Notes under the pieces: model-generated
Told to the model about the DNA's origin: nothing
Seen by the model: the letters and a program-made list of their open reading frames with translations, nothing else
Databases searched by the model: none
In this document: positions 25,831 to 34,146 of the stretch, one piece after another
Layout of the letters: each line of letters starts with the position of its first letter
How positions within the stretch are numbered: position 1 is the first letter of the stretch
Program-made: the position numbers and the translations under genes
From: Bacillota bacterium
GTDB taxonomy: Bacteria; Bacillota; SHA-98; UBA4971
Direction: 5' to 3'
DNA length: 64,000 nucleotides
Assembly: GCA_030024085.1 (NCBI GenBank)
Contig: JASEJE010000001.1
Span: forward strand, 124,001-188,000

Positions 25831-27689
25831 GAGATCCGCCCCATCGCCCGAAGCTCGGACGCGACGTCACCAAGGCCAAGCCTTTCGAGTGTGGCCGCCG
25901 TGGGCCTTCCTCCCCTGTCCCAGCCTCGAAGGTCGTAATACTCGTCCAGAAGCGTGTCCAGGTCCTCGCGGGTGATTCGCGATCCCGCGAGGGGTCCATC
26001 AGGGACGGGCTCCGTATAGAACCTTCTCGGCGGCTGGTCGTCCGCCCTGCCGAAGTCGGGCCTTTCGCGCACGGCGAAGGCGCGTACGAGGTTCCAGATA
26101 CGCTCGGACTTGAGAAGCAGATCGTCCCACGAGTCCTTGCGCCCCGTTACCGCCGGGTAGAGCCTGGCGTAGTATTCGAGCGGCAGGCCCAGCTCGACCC
26201 ACTGCAGCCGGCATACCCCGAGACAGTCGAAGAGGGGCCTTACGTGCTGCAGCTCGATGACCTTCGCAGCCTTGCCCTGGATCACGTTGCGCCCCACGGC
26301 GATGTCGTGGGTGATGGACCATGCCCGGTTGTGGTGCGCGCCGATGTCGCACGTCATGTAAGCGAGCATCATGGACGGCGCCCCGCGCGACTCGTACCCG
26401 CTCCACTCGAGGCCCTTGACCTGGATCGCGAAATCCTGGCTTCCGCCTCCCCAGGCCTCCGCCGCGGCCCTCACGCCCCTCGAGAGGGGTTCGCCTATCC
26501 CCTGGCGGGCTGCTATGAGCTTCACGATCTCGACGAAGGCGTCCAGGCTTCCGAAGCGCGCTTCGATGCCGCCGGTGTCCTCCTCCGTGATTACGCCCCG
26601 CTCGAAGCACTCCATGGTGAACGCCACCGCGCTGCCGCCGGAGATGGTGTCGAGGCCCAGCTCGTCGCACATGTAGTTGGCGAAGGCCACCTCCTCGATG
26701 GACTGGAGAGCGCAGTTGCTTCCGATGAGGGCTGTGGTCTCGTACTCGGGGCCCTCCACGAACACCGTTTCACCCCGGTGGCGCGCGCGGCAGTACTTAC
26801 CCGTCGCCATTGGGCACGCGAAGCAAGCCTTGTCGCGCACGTGGATGTCGCTGCGCATGCGCTCGCCGCTCAAGGCTTCAGCGTTTTCGTAGAAGTTCTG
26901 CCTGAAGTTGCGGGTGGGAAGCGCCCCGATGGAGTTGGACCACGTGGTGACCTGGGCGAGGCCCTGGTCCTGCCATACTTTGAGCGCGGGGTTCGCGGCA
27001 AGGGCCGAGAACATCTCGTCGGCCACCTTGCGGAGGGCCCCCATGTCGGCCACGGGCACGCCGCCGGTGCCCCGCACAGCGATGGCCTTCAGGTTCTTGG
27101 AGCCCATGACCGCGCCCATGCCGCACCTTCCGGCCTGCCGCCCGATGTCGTGGTTCACGGAGGCGAATACCACCATGTTCTCGCCTGCAGGCCCGATCGT
27201 GGCGATCTGGAATTCGTCGCCGAGCTCGTCCTTGAGGACCTTCTCCGCCTTTATCGCGCCCATCCCCCGGAGATTCTCGCAGGGGCGGACCTCTACCCGG
27301 TCGTCTTCGATGAAGAGGTACGATAGCTGAGGAGCCTTTCCTTCGATGACGATGGCATCATACCCTGCATACTTGAGTTCGCCTGCGAGGTGGCCCCCTA
27401 TATTGCTGTCGCCGTACAGGCCCGTTGCAGGGCTTTTCGCCGAAATACTGGTCTTGGCCCCGCTCGGCAGGAAGACGCCGGAGAATGGCCCTGCGGCCAC
27501 CACGAGTTTGTTCCCGGGCCCAAGCGGATCTGTACCGGCAAGGACTTCGCGGTAGACGAAGTGGACTCCGAAACCCCGTCCGCCCATGTAGTCGGCCGCG
27601 AGATCCTCCGTGAGCGGCTCTCGCGACACCGCCCTCGTGGACAGGTTGATCCTCAAGATGGTGCCGGCATATCCGTGCATCTCCCGCAT
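25827..27689 (-). CDS. aor: Tungsten/molybdenum aldehyde:ferredoxin oxidoreductase
   Basis: This oxidises aldehydes to acids with ferredoxin reduction, using a bis-pterin tungsten (or Mo) centre and one 4Fe-4S cluster. It has 620 residues, typical for AOR. The N-terminal pterin domain (GGRGFGVHFVYRE, SGAKTSISAKSP), GRQAGRCGMGAVMGSKNLKAI and the cluster motif CFACPMATGKYC plus DCLGVC are present. The ferredoxin gene lies immediately upstream, and the ThiS-like gene overlaps the end. The aldehyde substrate is not predictable. ATG 27689 is used; a second ATG three codons in has a better GGGAG spacing. Confidence 0.93.
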   Translation of the reverse strand: MREMHGYAGTILRINLSTRAVSREPLTEDLAADYMGGRGFGVHFVYREVLAGTDPLGPGNKLVVAAGPFSGVFLPSGAKTSISAKSPATGLYGDSNIGGHLAGELKYAGYDAIVIEGKAPQLSYLFIEDDRVEVRPCENLRGMGAIKAEKVLKDELGDEFQIATIGPAGENMVVFASVNHDIGRQAGRCGMGAVMGSKNLKAIAVRGTGGVPVADMGALRKVADEMFSALAANPALKVWQDQGLAQVTTWSNSIGALPTRNFRQNFYENAEALSGERMRSDIHVRDKACFACPMATGKYCRARHRGETVFVEGPEYETTALIGSNCALQSIEEVAFANYMCDELGLDTISGGSAVAFTMECFERGVITEEDTGGIEARFGSLDAFVEIVKLIAARQGIGEPLSRGVRAAAEAWGGGSQDFAIQVKGLEWSGYESRGAPSMMLAYMTCDIGAHHNRAWSITHDIAVGRNVIQGKAAKVIELQHVRPLFDCLGVCRLQWVELGLPLEYYARLYPAVTGRKDSWDDLLLKSERIWNLVRAFAVRERPDFGRADDQPPRRFYTEPVPDGPLAGSRITREDLDTLLDEYYDLRGWDRGGRPTAATLERLGLGDVASELRAMGRIS

Positions 27690-28088
27690 CTAGCTCGCCA
27701 CCTTTCCGACTTCGGCCAGGGCGTCGAGGACCCCTCTCGGGCACAGCCTCGCGCACTCCCCGCAGGCGATGCACTTTATGGGGTAGTCGACGTCAGGGTG
27801 GGAGAACAGCGCACCGTTCGGGCATGTCTCCACGCACACGCCGCAGTTGGTGCACGTGTCGGGATCGATCCGCACAACACCGTCCTCCATGCTGATCGCA
27901 CCCACAGGGCAGGCGTCGATGCACACGGCGCACTGGTCGCACACGACCACGTCGTACCTGGCATCGGTGAAAAGCCTGGAGATCACGCGGATCCCGGCCT
28001 TCTTCGGGTTGTTCTCGCCGAAGTTCACCACAGAGCATACAAGCTGGCAGAGCTTGCAGCCTGTGCATCGATCGAGGTCAAGCTTCAT
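27690..28088 (-). CDS. Polyferredoxin-type electron carrier for AOR
   Basis: A 132-residue protein with three complete CxxCxxCxxxC 4Fe-4S motifs (CDQCAVCIDACP, CTNCGVCVETCP, CIACGECARLCP) and an N-terminal CTGCKLCQLVC. Four clusters are therefore possible. Its position one base upstream of the AOR gene makes it the likely electron acceptor of that enzyme. GGGAGGGGAGAGAGA precedes the ATG. Confidence 0.9.
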   Translation of the reverse strand: MKLDLDRCTGCKLCQLVCSVVNFGENNPKKAGIRVISRLFTDARYDVVVCDQCAVCIDACPVGAISMEDGVVRIDPDTCTNCGVCVETCPNGALFSHPDVDYPIKCIACGECARLCPRGVLDALAEVGKVAS

Positions 28089-28502
28089 TCTCTCTCCCCT
28101 CCCACGTGATCTCTATGCGTGAGTTCAGAAGCTCGGACAAGTCAGTCTACGGTCACCCCCGGGCTCCCGTCCACGAAGTGCCTCGAGAGCGCTCGCGATC
28201 TGACATGCTGTTATGGCGGTCGCCCCGCGGCCCTTGCGGCCGCCGCTGCCCTGAGTAGACCGCCGCAAATTCGCGCTACTTTCCAGCGCCCAGGTCCTCG
28301 CCAGGGTTGCCGGTGTTGCCCTCTGGGGACGGCGCGTGCGGTGAGCCTCGTTCGAATTCGGCGCTTAAGGCTAGCCAAATTCCAGGCGCCCCGCCCTGGC
28401 AAGCACCGCGAGCCCCAACGCCGTCAGGGAAAGCGGCGCTAACTTATGGCGCCATACTTGGCGACCACCGTCACGCAGGGACAGATGCTACGCTGCACAA
28501 CG
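28089..28502. other. Intergenic region holding palindromic element A
   Basis: About 410 bp between the FAD dehydrogenase stop and the ferredoxin start. Half is the 211-bp element at 28251-28461. The remaining 160 bp before the ferredoxin gene should contain the AOR operon promoter, but no good -35/-10 pair was found. Confidence 0.5.
28251..28461. repeat. 211-bp near-palindromic element (copy A)
   Basis: This is close in sequence to the element at 36522-36730 along its whole length. Termini are CTGAG and CTTGG, which pair with G-U wobbles as RNA. Inner words TTGCCGGTGTTGC and GGACGGCGCGTGCGG are shared. The centre is a GAATTCGGC / GCCAAATTC hairpin. It lies 41 bp past the stop of the FAD dehydrogenase gene. 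No coding capacity is credible. Confidence 0.85.
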
Positions 28503-29657
28503 CTACACAACCGATGGCTCGACCACGAGCTCCCCTCGCTCGAACCGGCCGAGGTCGAGGCCGGTTATGTCTATGGACGGCTGCTCATCACAGAGGATCT
28601 CGGAGATGAGCTTTCCCGTCACCGGAGCCAGCATGAAGCCGTGCCCTGAGAACCCGCACGCGAGGTAAAAGCCTTCGATCGGCGTCGCCCCGAGTACCGG
28701 ATGGGCGTCAGGCGTCATGTCGTACAACCCAGCCCACTGCCGGACAACCTTGAGGTTCCCCACGGGAGGCAGAACCCTCGTTATCTCGCGTGCCATATCC
28801 ACGAGGAATCTCCAGCTGCTCTCCGTGCTGAATCCGTGCGGCTCGCTCGGGTCGCCCATCCCCATGATGAAACTGCCGTGCGGGGTCTGCTGGCAATAGA
28901 TGCGCCGCGAGAACGACATGACCATGGGCCGCAGCACGGGCTCGACCGGCTCCGTAACGAGGATCTGGTGGCGCTCCGCCCAGAAGGGGATCTCGAGCCC
29001 TGCCATCCGCGCCACAAGCCCCGAATACGGCCCCGCGGCGTTCACCACGACCCTGGTGCCGATGGTTTCCCTGTCGCAGACGACCCGCGCGACCCTGCCG
29101 TCCTGCACGACGACGTCTTTCACTTCTGTGAAAGTCATGATCTCTGCGCCGAGCCTGCGCGCCGCACCAGCGTAAGCATATGTCACGTGAAAGGGGTTCG
29201 CGTGCCCGTCGGTCGGGCAGTAGGTCGCACAGAGAACGTCGCTTGCGTTCAGCATCGGCACGATGGCCTTCGCTTCAGCAGGAGTGAGGAGGCTCGCCGG
29301 GATCCCAAGGCTCTGCTCGAGCTCGACGTTCTTCATGAACTGGTTCATCTCGCGGTCGGTGTAAGCAAGGAGCAGGTATCCGCCCTGCTTGAACTCGATG
29401 CTCCGATCGTAGCCGAGTTCCTCCTCCATCCCCTCGAACATCCGCACGCTCTCCCGGGAGAGCAGGCAGTTCAGCTTCGTGCCCCACTGCTGTCTCACTC
29501 CCGCTCCGCAGCGGCCCGTGGACCCGCTCGCAAGATACGACCGCTCTATGAGGACCACTCTGCCGAAGCCGCGTCTCGCCAGGTGATAGGCGATGGACGT
29601 GCCCACAACTCCTCCGCCGATGACAACGGCGTCAGCGCACCTGTTCACGGCCATCAC
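28503..29657 (-). CDS. FAD-dependent amine dehydrogenase, HcnC/sarcosine oxidase beta-like
   Basis: A 384-residue DAO-fold flavoprotein: dinucleotide motif VVIGGGVVGTSIAYHLA, GSTGRCGAGVRQQWG, and a C-terminal GFSGHGFMLAPVTGK. In multi-subunit hydroxyproline, sarcosine or opine dehydrogenases this subunit oxidises the amine. It is the last gene of a five-gene cluster with BFD-like, 4Fe-4S, FAD/NAD and 2Fe-2S subunits. The substrate is probably an N-substituted or cyclic amino acid, but the sequence cannot decide. It overlaps the preceding gene by 26 bp; GTG 29657 is used, with ATG and GTG starts just inside. Confidence 0.85.
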   Translation of the reverse strand: MMAVNRCADAVVIGGGVVGTSIAYHLARRGFGRVVLIERSYLASGSTGRCGAGVRQQWGTKLNCLLSRESVRMFEGMEEELGYDRSIEFKQGGYLLLAYTDREMNQFMKNVELEQSLGIPASLLTPAEAKAIVPMLNASDVLCATYCPTDGHANPFHVTYAYAGAARRLGAEIMTFTEVKDVVVQDGRVARVVCDRETIGTRVVVNAAGPYSGLVARMAGLEIPFWAERHQILVTEPVEPVLRPMVMSFSRRIYCQQTPHGSFIMGMGDPSEPHGFSTESSWRFLVDMAREITRVLPPVGNLKVVRQWAGLYDMTPDAHPVLGATPIEGFYLACGFSGHGFMLAPVTGKLISEILCDEQPSIDITGLDLGRFERGELVVEPSVV

Positions 29658-30153
29658 CTTCTTCGGCGAGTCTCACGCTCGCGCCGGCCCCGGCCCCGGC
29701 CCCTGCCCCGGCCCCGGCCCTTGCAGCTTGCTTTTTGCTCTGGATCGCGCTTTCACCTTCACCTTTGCCTGTGTCACCGCTAGCGCCCGCGTCGGCATCA
29801 GCGTGTGTATCTGCATCTGCATCGATATCTGCGTCCGCACCTGCCACAGCACCGCCCAGGCGCACGGGCTTCGTGGGCGGCCTGAACCTTGGCGGGGCGA
29901 CGCTCGCGATGTCTTTCCCGGTGGCCCTCGCGATCTCCGCCAGCACGAGCTGCCTGCACGTCCTGCCCTGGCACGGTCCCATGCCGCATCTCGTGATGCG
30001 CTTGATCTCCTCTATCGTCGTGTAACCCTTTGTGATGAGGTCACGGATCTCGTCGAGCGTGACGTCCTCGCAGCGGCAAATCACCACCGGATCCCCGGCG
30101 GCAACTCCACGATCGCCGCCGCCGGGCGCACACTCAGCCTTCGCGCGAGCCAA
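29632..30153 (-). CDS. BFD-like 2Fe-2S subunit with a repeat-rich tail
   Basis: A 173-residue protein. Residues ~20-80 form a BFD-type 2Fe-2S domain: CRCEDVTLDEI and CGMGPCQGRTC. In this family it is often fused to the FAD subunit or made as a small separate subunit. From about residue 100 the tail is two low-complexity blocks, Asp-Ala (29790-29845) and Ala-Gly (29682-29720), each from six-base repeats. These are not part of the usual family length of about 90-100 residues. The TTG at 30153 has GGGAGG 8 nt upstream; a GTG six codons earlier is an alternative. Confidence 0.78.
   Translation of the reverse strand: MARAKAECAPGGGDRGVAAGDPVVICRCEDVTLDEIRDLITKGYTTIEEIKRITRCGMGPCQGRTCRQLVLAEIARATGKDIASVAPPRFRPPTKPVRLGGAVAGADADIDADADTHADADAGASGDTGKGEGESAIQSKKQAARAGAGAGAGAGAGASVRLAEEGDGREQVR
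29682..29720 (-). repeat. In-frame GCCGGG hexamer repeat
   Basis: About six tandem copies of GCCGGG (minus strand, one with GCAGGG) encode an Ala-Gly run at the end of the BFD-like subunit. A second repeat (GATGCA units, Asp-Ala) lies in the same tail at 29790-29845. Confidence 0.8.
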
Positions 30154-30640
30154 TAGCGCTCCCTCCCACACGGATGTGCCTTACCTCCATCGAGAGGGGT
30201 TTCGGCACCTCTATCCACACGACAGCCGTCCTGTCTTGCCTCTTCGCCTTTTCGACCCGGACCACCGTGGCGGCGCAGCACTCGCGGCCGGACCTATCAA
30301 GCCCCGCCACGGTGTCACCGGGCGACGGCAGCGGCAGGAACTCGTACGGCAGCCTTACGACCGCCAGGTCGTCCTTCCAGGTCTCGTCCACCACGAAAAT
30401 CGCCAGGCCGGGGCACACTGAGATGCAGGCGCCGCAGCCGTTGCACCTGTTGAAGTCCACCTCGGGAAGGTGGTTGATGTCGTCGAACGGCCGGATGGCT
30501 CCCCGGCGGCACGCGTCGTGGCATGGATCGCACGGGATCTCCTCGAAACACTCGATGACGGCGCAGGGTCCGCGCGCCCGCCTCGCGGCGTCAGGGATGC
30601 GCCCCTGCGTCCCCGGCTCGACGCACGGCTTGTCACGCAA
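30134..30640 (-). CDS. 4Fe-4S subunit of the amine dehydrogenase
   Basis: A 168-residue protein with a CNGCGACISVCP cluster motif and an earlier CFEEIPCDPCHDAC cysteine group that could build a second cluster. A C-terminal beta-rich segment follows the clusters. I set the start at the TTG at 30640, overlapping the stop of the FAD/NAD subunit gene, with GGGAGG 9 nt upstream. The longer open frame lacks support. Electron transfer between the flavin subunits is the inferred role. Confidence 0.78.
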   Translation of the reverse strand: MRDKPCVEPGTQGRIPDAARRARGPCAVIECFEEIPCDPCHDACRRGAIRPFDDINHLPEVDFNRCNGCGACISVCPGLAIFVVDETWKDDLAVVRLPYEFLPLPSPGDTVAGLDRSGRECCAATVVRVEKAKRQDRTAVVWIEVPKPLSMEVRHIRVGGSAIGSREG

Positions 30641-31745
30641 CGACGCCGACCTCCCTTCCGAGGCGCATGAGTCGCTCGATTCCGAGCCGCACCTTCTGGC
30701 CTTTCGGACCGCTGCGGAGGGCGGCAAGTTCGGCTCTCGCTGTCGCCAGCCTCTCCTCGAAATCCGGCGCCTCGTGCCCTAGCGACTGCGCTGCCGAAAG
30801 GCCGGCGATGGTGCCTTCTATCATTGCAGATGAGGCCTCCTCTATCCCTGCGAGGTCGCCTGCCACGTAGATGCCCCGGCGCGACGTCTCGTAATCCTCG
30901 CCTCGCAGGGCGACATGGCCCCCGAGTTCGGGGACGTACGCCATCTTGCACCCTGCCTGCCAGAGGAGATCCGCAAGCGGCGTCAGCCCCACCGCAAGGC
31001 ACACGGTATCGACATGGAAGTACTCTTCCGTGGCGGGGATCGGCCGAAAGTCGCTCCCGAGCGCCACCACCGTGGCCCCCTCGACCACCCTCGTGCCATG
31101 GACCGCCTTCACCGTGTGGGACGTCAGGATCGGCACGCCCACACGCTGTATCTTGCGGGCGTGGACATCGTACCCACCGACCTGGGGCATGGCCTCCACG
31201 ACGGCCACCACCTCGACCCCTGCCTGGAGCAACTGGTAGCTCACGATGAGTCCGATGTTGCCCGCGCCGACCATGAGCACGGCCTTACCGGGTCTCACAC
31301 CGTACACGTTCATGAGAGTCTGGACCGCCCCTGCCCCGTATACGCCGGGAAGATCGTTGCCTGGAAACGCGAGCATCCTCTCGGAAGCCCCCGTGGCGCA
31401 CACAATGCGCTCGCCCCTGAGGAAAGTGAGAGCATCGTTGTGTTCGATGCCTATGGCCCCATCGTCGTAGAACCCTATGACAGTGCTGTCCAGCATGAAC
31501 TCGACCATGGGGTCATCCCGGATCCGGTCCGCGAGCATGCCGGCTATGTCAATCCCTCTCTTCCCGGCAAACTCGGCCCTCGACCCGAAGAACTTGTGGG
31601 TTTGTTTGACAAGCTGCCCGCCCGGCCTGTCTCCTGAATCCACGCACGTCACGCGGGCGCCCATGTCGCGGGCGGCGATCGCAGCGCACAGGCCCGCGGG
31701 CCCCGCACCGATCACGCAAATCTCAGTCGTTCGCAAGGAGCACAC
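30633..31745 (-). CDS. FAD/NAD(P)-binding subunit, HcnB/sarcosine oxidase alpha-like
   Basis: A 370-residue pyridine nucleotide-disulfide-fold flavoprotein: ICVIGAGPAGLCAAIAA at the N-terminus, a second dinucleotide motif VLMVGAGNIGLIVSYQLL near the middle, and GIYVAGDLAG near the C-terminus. It corresponds to the alpha subunit of multi-subunit hydroxyproline/sarcosine/opine dehydrogenases, whose own FAD relays electrons. It overlaps the 2Fe-2S gene by 23 bp. A TTG three codons in has a better Shine-Dalgarno spacing. Confidence 0.85.
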   Translation of the reverse strand: MCSLRTTEICVIGAGPAGLCAAIAARDMGARVTCVDSGDRPGGQLVKQTHKFFGSRAEFAGKRGIDIAGMLADRIRDDPMVEFMLDSTVIGFYDDGAIGIEHNDALTFLRGERIVCATGASERMLAFPGNDLPGVYGAGAVQTLMNVYGVRPGKAVLMVGAGNIGLIVSYQLLQAGVEVVAVVEAMPQVGGYDVHARKIQRVGVPILTSHTVKAVHGTRVVEGATVVALGSDFRPIPATEEYFHVDTVCLAVGLTPLADLLWQAGCKMAYVPELGGHVALRGEDYETSRRGIYVAGDLAGIEEASSAMIEGTIAGLSAAQSLGHEAPDFEERLATARAELAALRSGPKGQKVRLGIERLMRLGREVGVVA

Positions 31746-32061
31746 CCTTCCCCGCTTGAGTCTCCACGCGCATGCCTTCGCGCAGCTTTTCCGTGCAGAC
31801 CCTCACGTTCGGGCGGCCGTCCACCGTCATGAGGCACGACGAGCAGTTGCCTATGGCGCAGAAAAAGCCCCTGGGCCTCTTCAGCTTGGGGCTTTCTCCC
31901 AGCACCCGCACGCCAGCAGCGTGAAGTGCCGCCGCTATCGGCTCTCCCTCGTATCCCTCGAGGACCTGGCCGTCGAACGTGAACCTGACTTTCCTGCCCT
32001 CCTTGAACTCCAGTATCGGGTGGACCGTGATCCTGGCGCCAGTCATCGCCGCTTCCGCCAT
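31723..32061 (-). CDS. 2Fe-2S subunit, HcnA-like
   Basis: A 112-residue plant-type ferredoxin domain with the pattern CAIGNCSSC plus a distant C (RVCTEKL), matching the N-terminal 2Fe-2S module of sarcosine oxidase alpha or HcnA. It is the first gene of the five-gene dehydrogenase operon. GEPIAAALHAAG is the usual loop before the cluster. Confidence 0.85.
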   Translation of the reverse strand: MAEAAMTGARITVHPILEFKEGRKVRFTFDGQVLEGYEGEPIAAALHAAGVRVLGESPKLKRPRGFFCAIGNCSSCLMTVDGRPNVRVCTEKLREGMRVETQAGKGVLLAND

Positions 32062-32180
32062 CCTCTCCCGGAAAAGACTCGTGCCCCGATGGATCGGGAC
32101 GTACCACGAGGTATATTCGCCGTTCCTGCTGGATTTCCTCTATTGACGTGCTGAGGTTCGGCGGGCCAGGAAGGGCCGTT

Positions 32181-32295
32181 TGCAGTCGCTGTGGCCGTTG
32201 CGACAGCTATAGCGGCTATAGCGGTCACGCCAGTCACAGCACTCGTAGCGGTTGCAGCGGCTGCAATAGCGGCAACGGCTAAATCAGTGGTAGTA
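32181..32295. repeat. Intergenic degenerate hexamer tract
   Basis: A run of degenerate GCGGYT/GTTGCA-type units between the recN stop and the 2Fe-2S gene start. It can be read as Ala/Val/Ile/Thr codons in more than one frame without a credible gene. It resembles the in-frame hexamer tracts elsewhere in the window but lies outside any gene. Confidence 0.6.
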
Positions 32296-32302
32296 GTCGC
32301 GG

Positions 32303-34066
32303 TCAGGTGGCGAGAGCCTGGCGTCGACGCATGTCACGCCGCCTTGCATCTGCTCCAGCCTGCAGCATCTCCCTGGCGTGCTTGAAGGTAGTGGGCGTAA
32401 GGTCGGCTCCGCCGAGCATCCGTGCGATCTCGGCTATCCGTGCGTCCCCGTCGAGCCTTTCCACAACCGTGCGGATGCGTCCCTCTTTCTCGGCCTTGCT
32501 GATGGCGAAGTGGACGCAGGCCATGCTTGCAATCTGCGCAAGGTGCGTCACGCACACCACCTGCCGCATGCGACTCGTGGCCGCAAGTTTCTCCCCTACC
32601 GCCGTCGCGGTGCGCCCGCCGATTCCGGCATCGACCTCGTCAAAGATGAGAGTGCCCACTTCGTCCGCAGAAGCGAGGATCGACTTGAGCGCCAGCATGA
32701 CCCTGGAGATCTCGCCGCCGCTTGCTATCCGGGCGAGAGGCTTTGGAGGCTCTCCGGGATTCGCCGAAAGGAGGAACTCCACGGCGTCCGTGCCGTTCGG
32801 GCCGACGGCGAGCAGTCTATCGCCCACGGGCACCCCTTGTGGGTCCTCTTTCGCGGAAAAGCCCACACAGAAGACGGACGACCCCATGTTGAGGTCCGCA
32901 AGCTCCGCCTTCACCCGCTCCTCGAGGTCCCGGGCAGCCCGAGCGCGCACCTCGTGAAGGGATGCGGAGAGCGAGCCAAGCGACGCCTTGACCCTCGCAA
33001 GCTCGTTCTCTGCGCTGGCGATCTCCTCCTCCGAGGACGCGACCCTCGCGAGCTCATCGCCGATCCTGCGGCGGTACTCGAGGATCTCGTCCACCGTGTC
33101 GCCGTACTTCCTCTTCAGGCGCTGTATGGCTGCAAGTCGCTCCTCGATCTGCGCGAGCCGGGCGGGGTCCACCTCGATTCCGTCTCTGTACACACGGATC
33201 GCCCTTGCAGACTCCTCGCACGCCGCAAGGGCGCTCTGCAGAAGGTCGCTTGCGCCCTTAACCGAATCGTCCACCTTCAGCACTGCCTCGATCTCCGACA
33301 CGGCCGCGGCGATAGCGTCTGCGGCGCCACTTGAGCCTGAATCGTTTCCGCGCAGCGCCGCGTACGCCGCGCTGGCGTGGGCGTAGAGCTGGTCCGCAGC
33401 CGCCAGCACCGCCCGGTCTTTCGCAAGCTGCACGTCCTCTCCGGGCGAAAGCCGCGCGGCGTCGATCTCGCGCGCCTGGAACTCGAGAAGGTCGACTCGC
33501 TGAGCCCTCTCCCGTTCGCCGGAACGGAGGGCCGCAAGGGCCGCCTCCAGCTCGAGCATGCGCTCGTACTGCGACCGTACCTGCTCGCGCAGGCTCAGCG
33601 CCTGCGCGCCAGCGAACTCGTCCAGGAACTCCATGTGCCGGGCCACCCGGAGCAGTGACTGATGCTCGTGCTGGCCGTGGACGTCCACAAGTCGCTCACC
33701 GATGCCTGAGAGCATCGCCTGAGTCACAGGGCGCCCGTTGACCCTGCACTGATTCCTCCCGGATCTCGAGATGGTGCGCGATATGACGACGAGGTCGTCA
33801 TCGCCGATATCGATGCCCATGTCCTCGATGGCCCGGCGCGCCGGCGACCCTTTCGGGACGGCGAACGTCCCGTGGATGACCGCCTCGTCCGCATCTGTGC
33901 GGATGTGGTCTACCGAGGCCCGCCCGCCGAGGAGAAGCGTCACGGCGCCGATGATGATAGACTTTCCGGCCCCGGTCTCGCCTGACAGCACGTTGAACCC
34001 GTCCTCGAACTCCAGCTCGACCTCGTCGACAAGGGCGAAGTCCCTGATTTGAAGTGCAAGAAGCAC
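32303..34066 (-). CDS. recN: DNA repair protein RecN
   Basis: An SMC-like ATPase of 587 residues that loads at double-strand breaks. The P-loop GETGAGKSIIIGAV lies near residues 30-43, long central coiled coils span roughly 160-370, and the C-terminal signature (ASGGEISRVMLAL, FDEVDAGIGG) is complete. It sits 80 bp after argR, the conserved Firmicute order. The usual downstream neighbours spoIVB and spo0A are not here. Confidence 0.95.
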   Translation of the reverse strand: MLLALQIRDFALVDEVELEFEDGFNVLSGETGAGKSIIIGAVTLLLGGRASVDHIRTDADEAVIHGTFAVPKGSPARRAIEDMGIDIGDDDLVVISRTISRSGRNQCRVNGRPVTQAMLSGIGERLVDVHGQHEHQSLLRVARHMEFLDEFAGAQALSLREQVRSQYERMLELEAALAALRSGERERAQRVDLLEFQAREIDAARLSPGEDVQLAKDRAVLAAADQLYAHASAAYAALRGNDSGSSGAADAIAAAVSEIEAVLKVDDSVKGASDLLQSALAACEESARAIRVYRDGIEVDPARLAQIEERLAAIQRLKRKYGDTVDEILEYRRRIGDELARVASSEEEIASAENELARVKASLGSLSASLHEVRARAARDLEERVKAELADLNMGSSVFCVGFSAKEDPQGVPVGDRLLAVGPNGTDAVEFLLSANPGEPPKPLARIASGGEISRVMLALKSILASADEVGTLIFDEVDAGIGGRTATAVGEKLAATSRMRQVVCVTHLAQIASMACVHFAISKAEKEGRIRTVVERLDGDARIAEIARMLGGADLTPTTFKHAREMLQAGADARRRDMRRRQALAT

Positions 34067-34146
34067 GTCAGCTCACCACCCGGCCAAGCACGGGTTCAGA
34101 AATCACCGCCACTTTCCCAGACCGACATGGATTTCTGAACTCGCAC

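Noticed and set aside
26244-27326. 360-codon plus-strand open frame
   Set aside because: Antisense to the AOR gene, which has complete cofactor motifs.
28251-28461. Target-site duplications flanking the palindromic elements
   Set aside because: The flanks of the three long copies show no matching direct repeats; the terminal pentamers are inverted, so they belong to the element.
32191-32385. Ala/Val-rich plus-strand open frame
   Set aside because: It is just the degenerate hexamer tract read in one of several open frames and overlaps recN.
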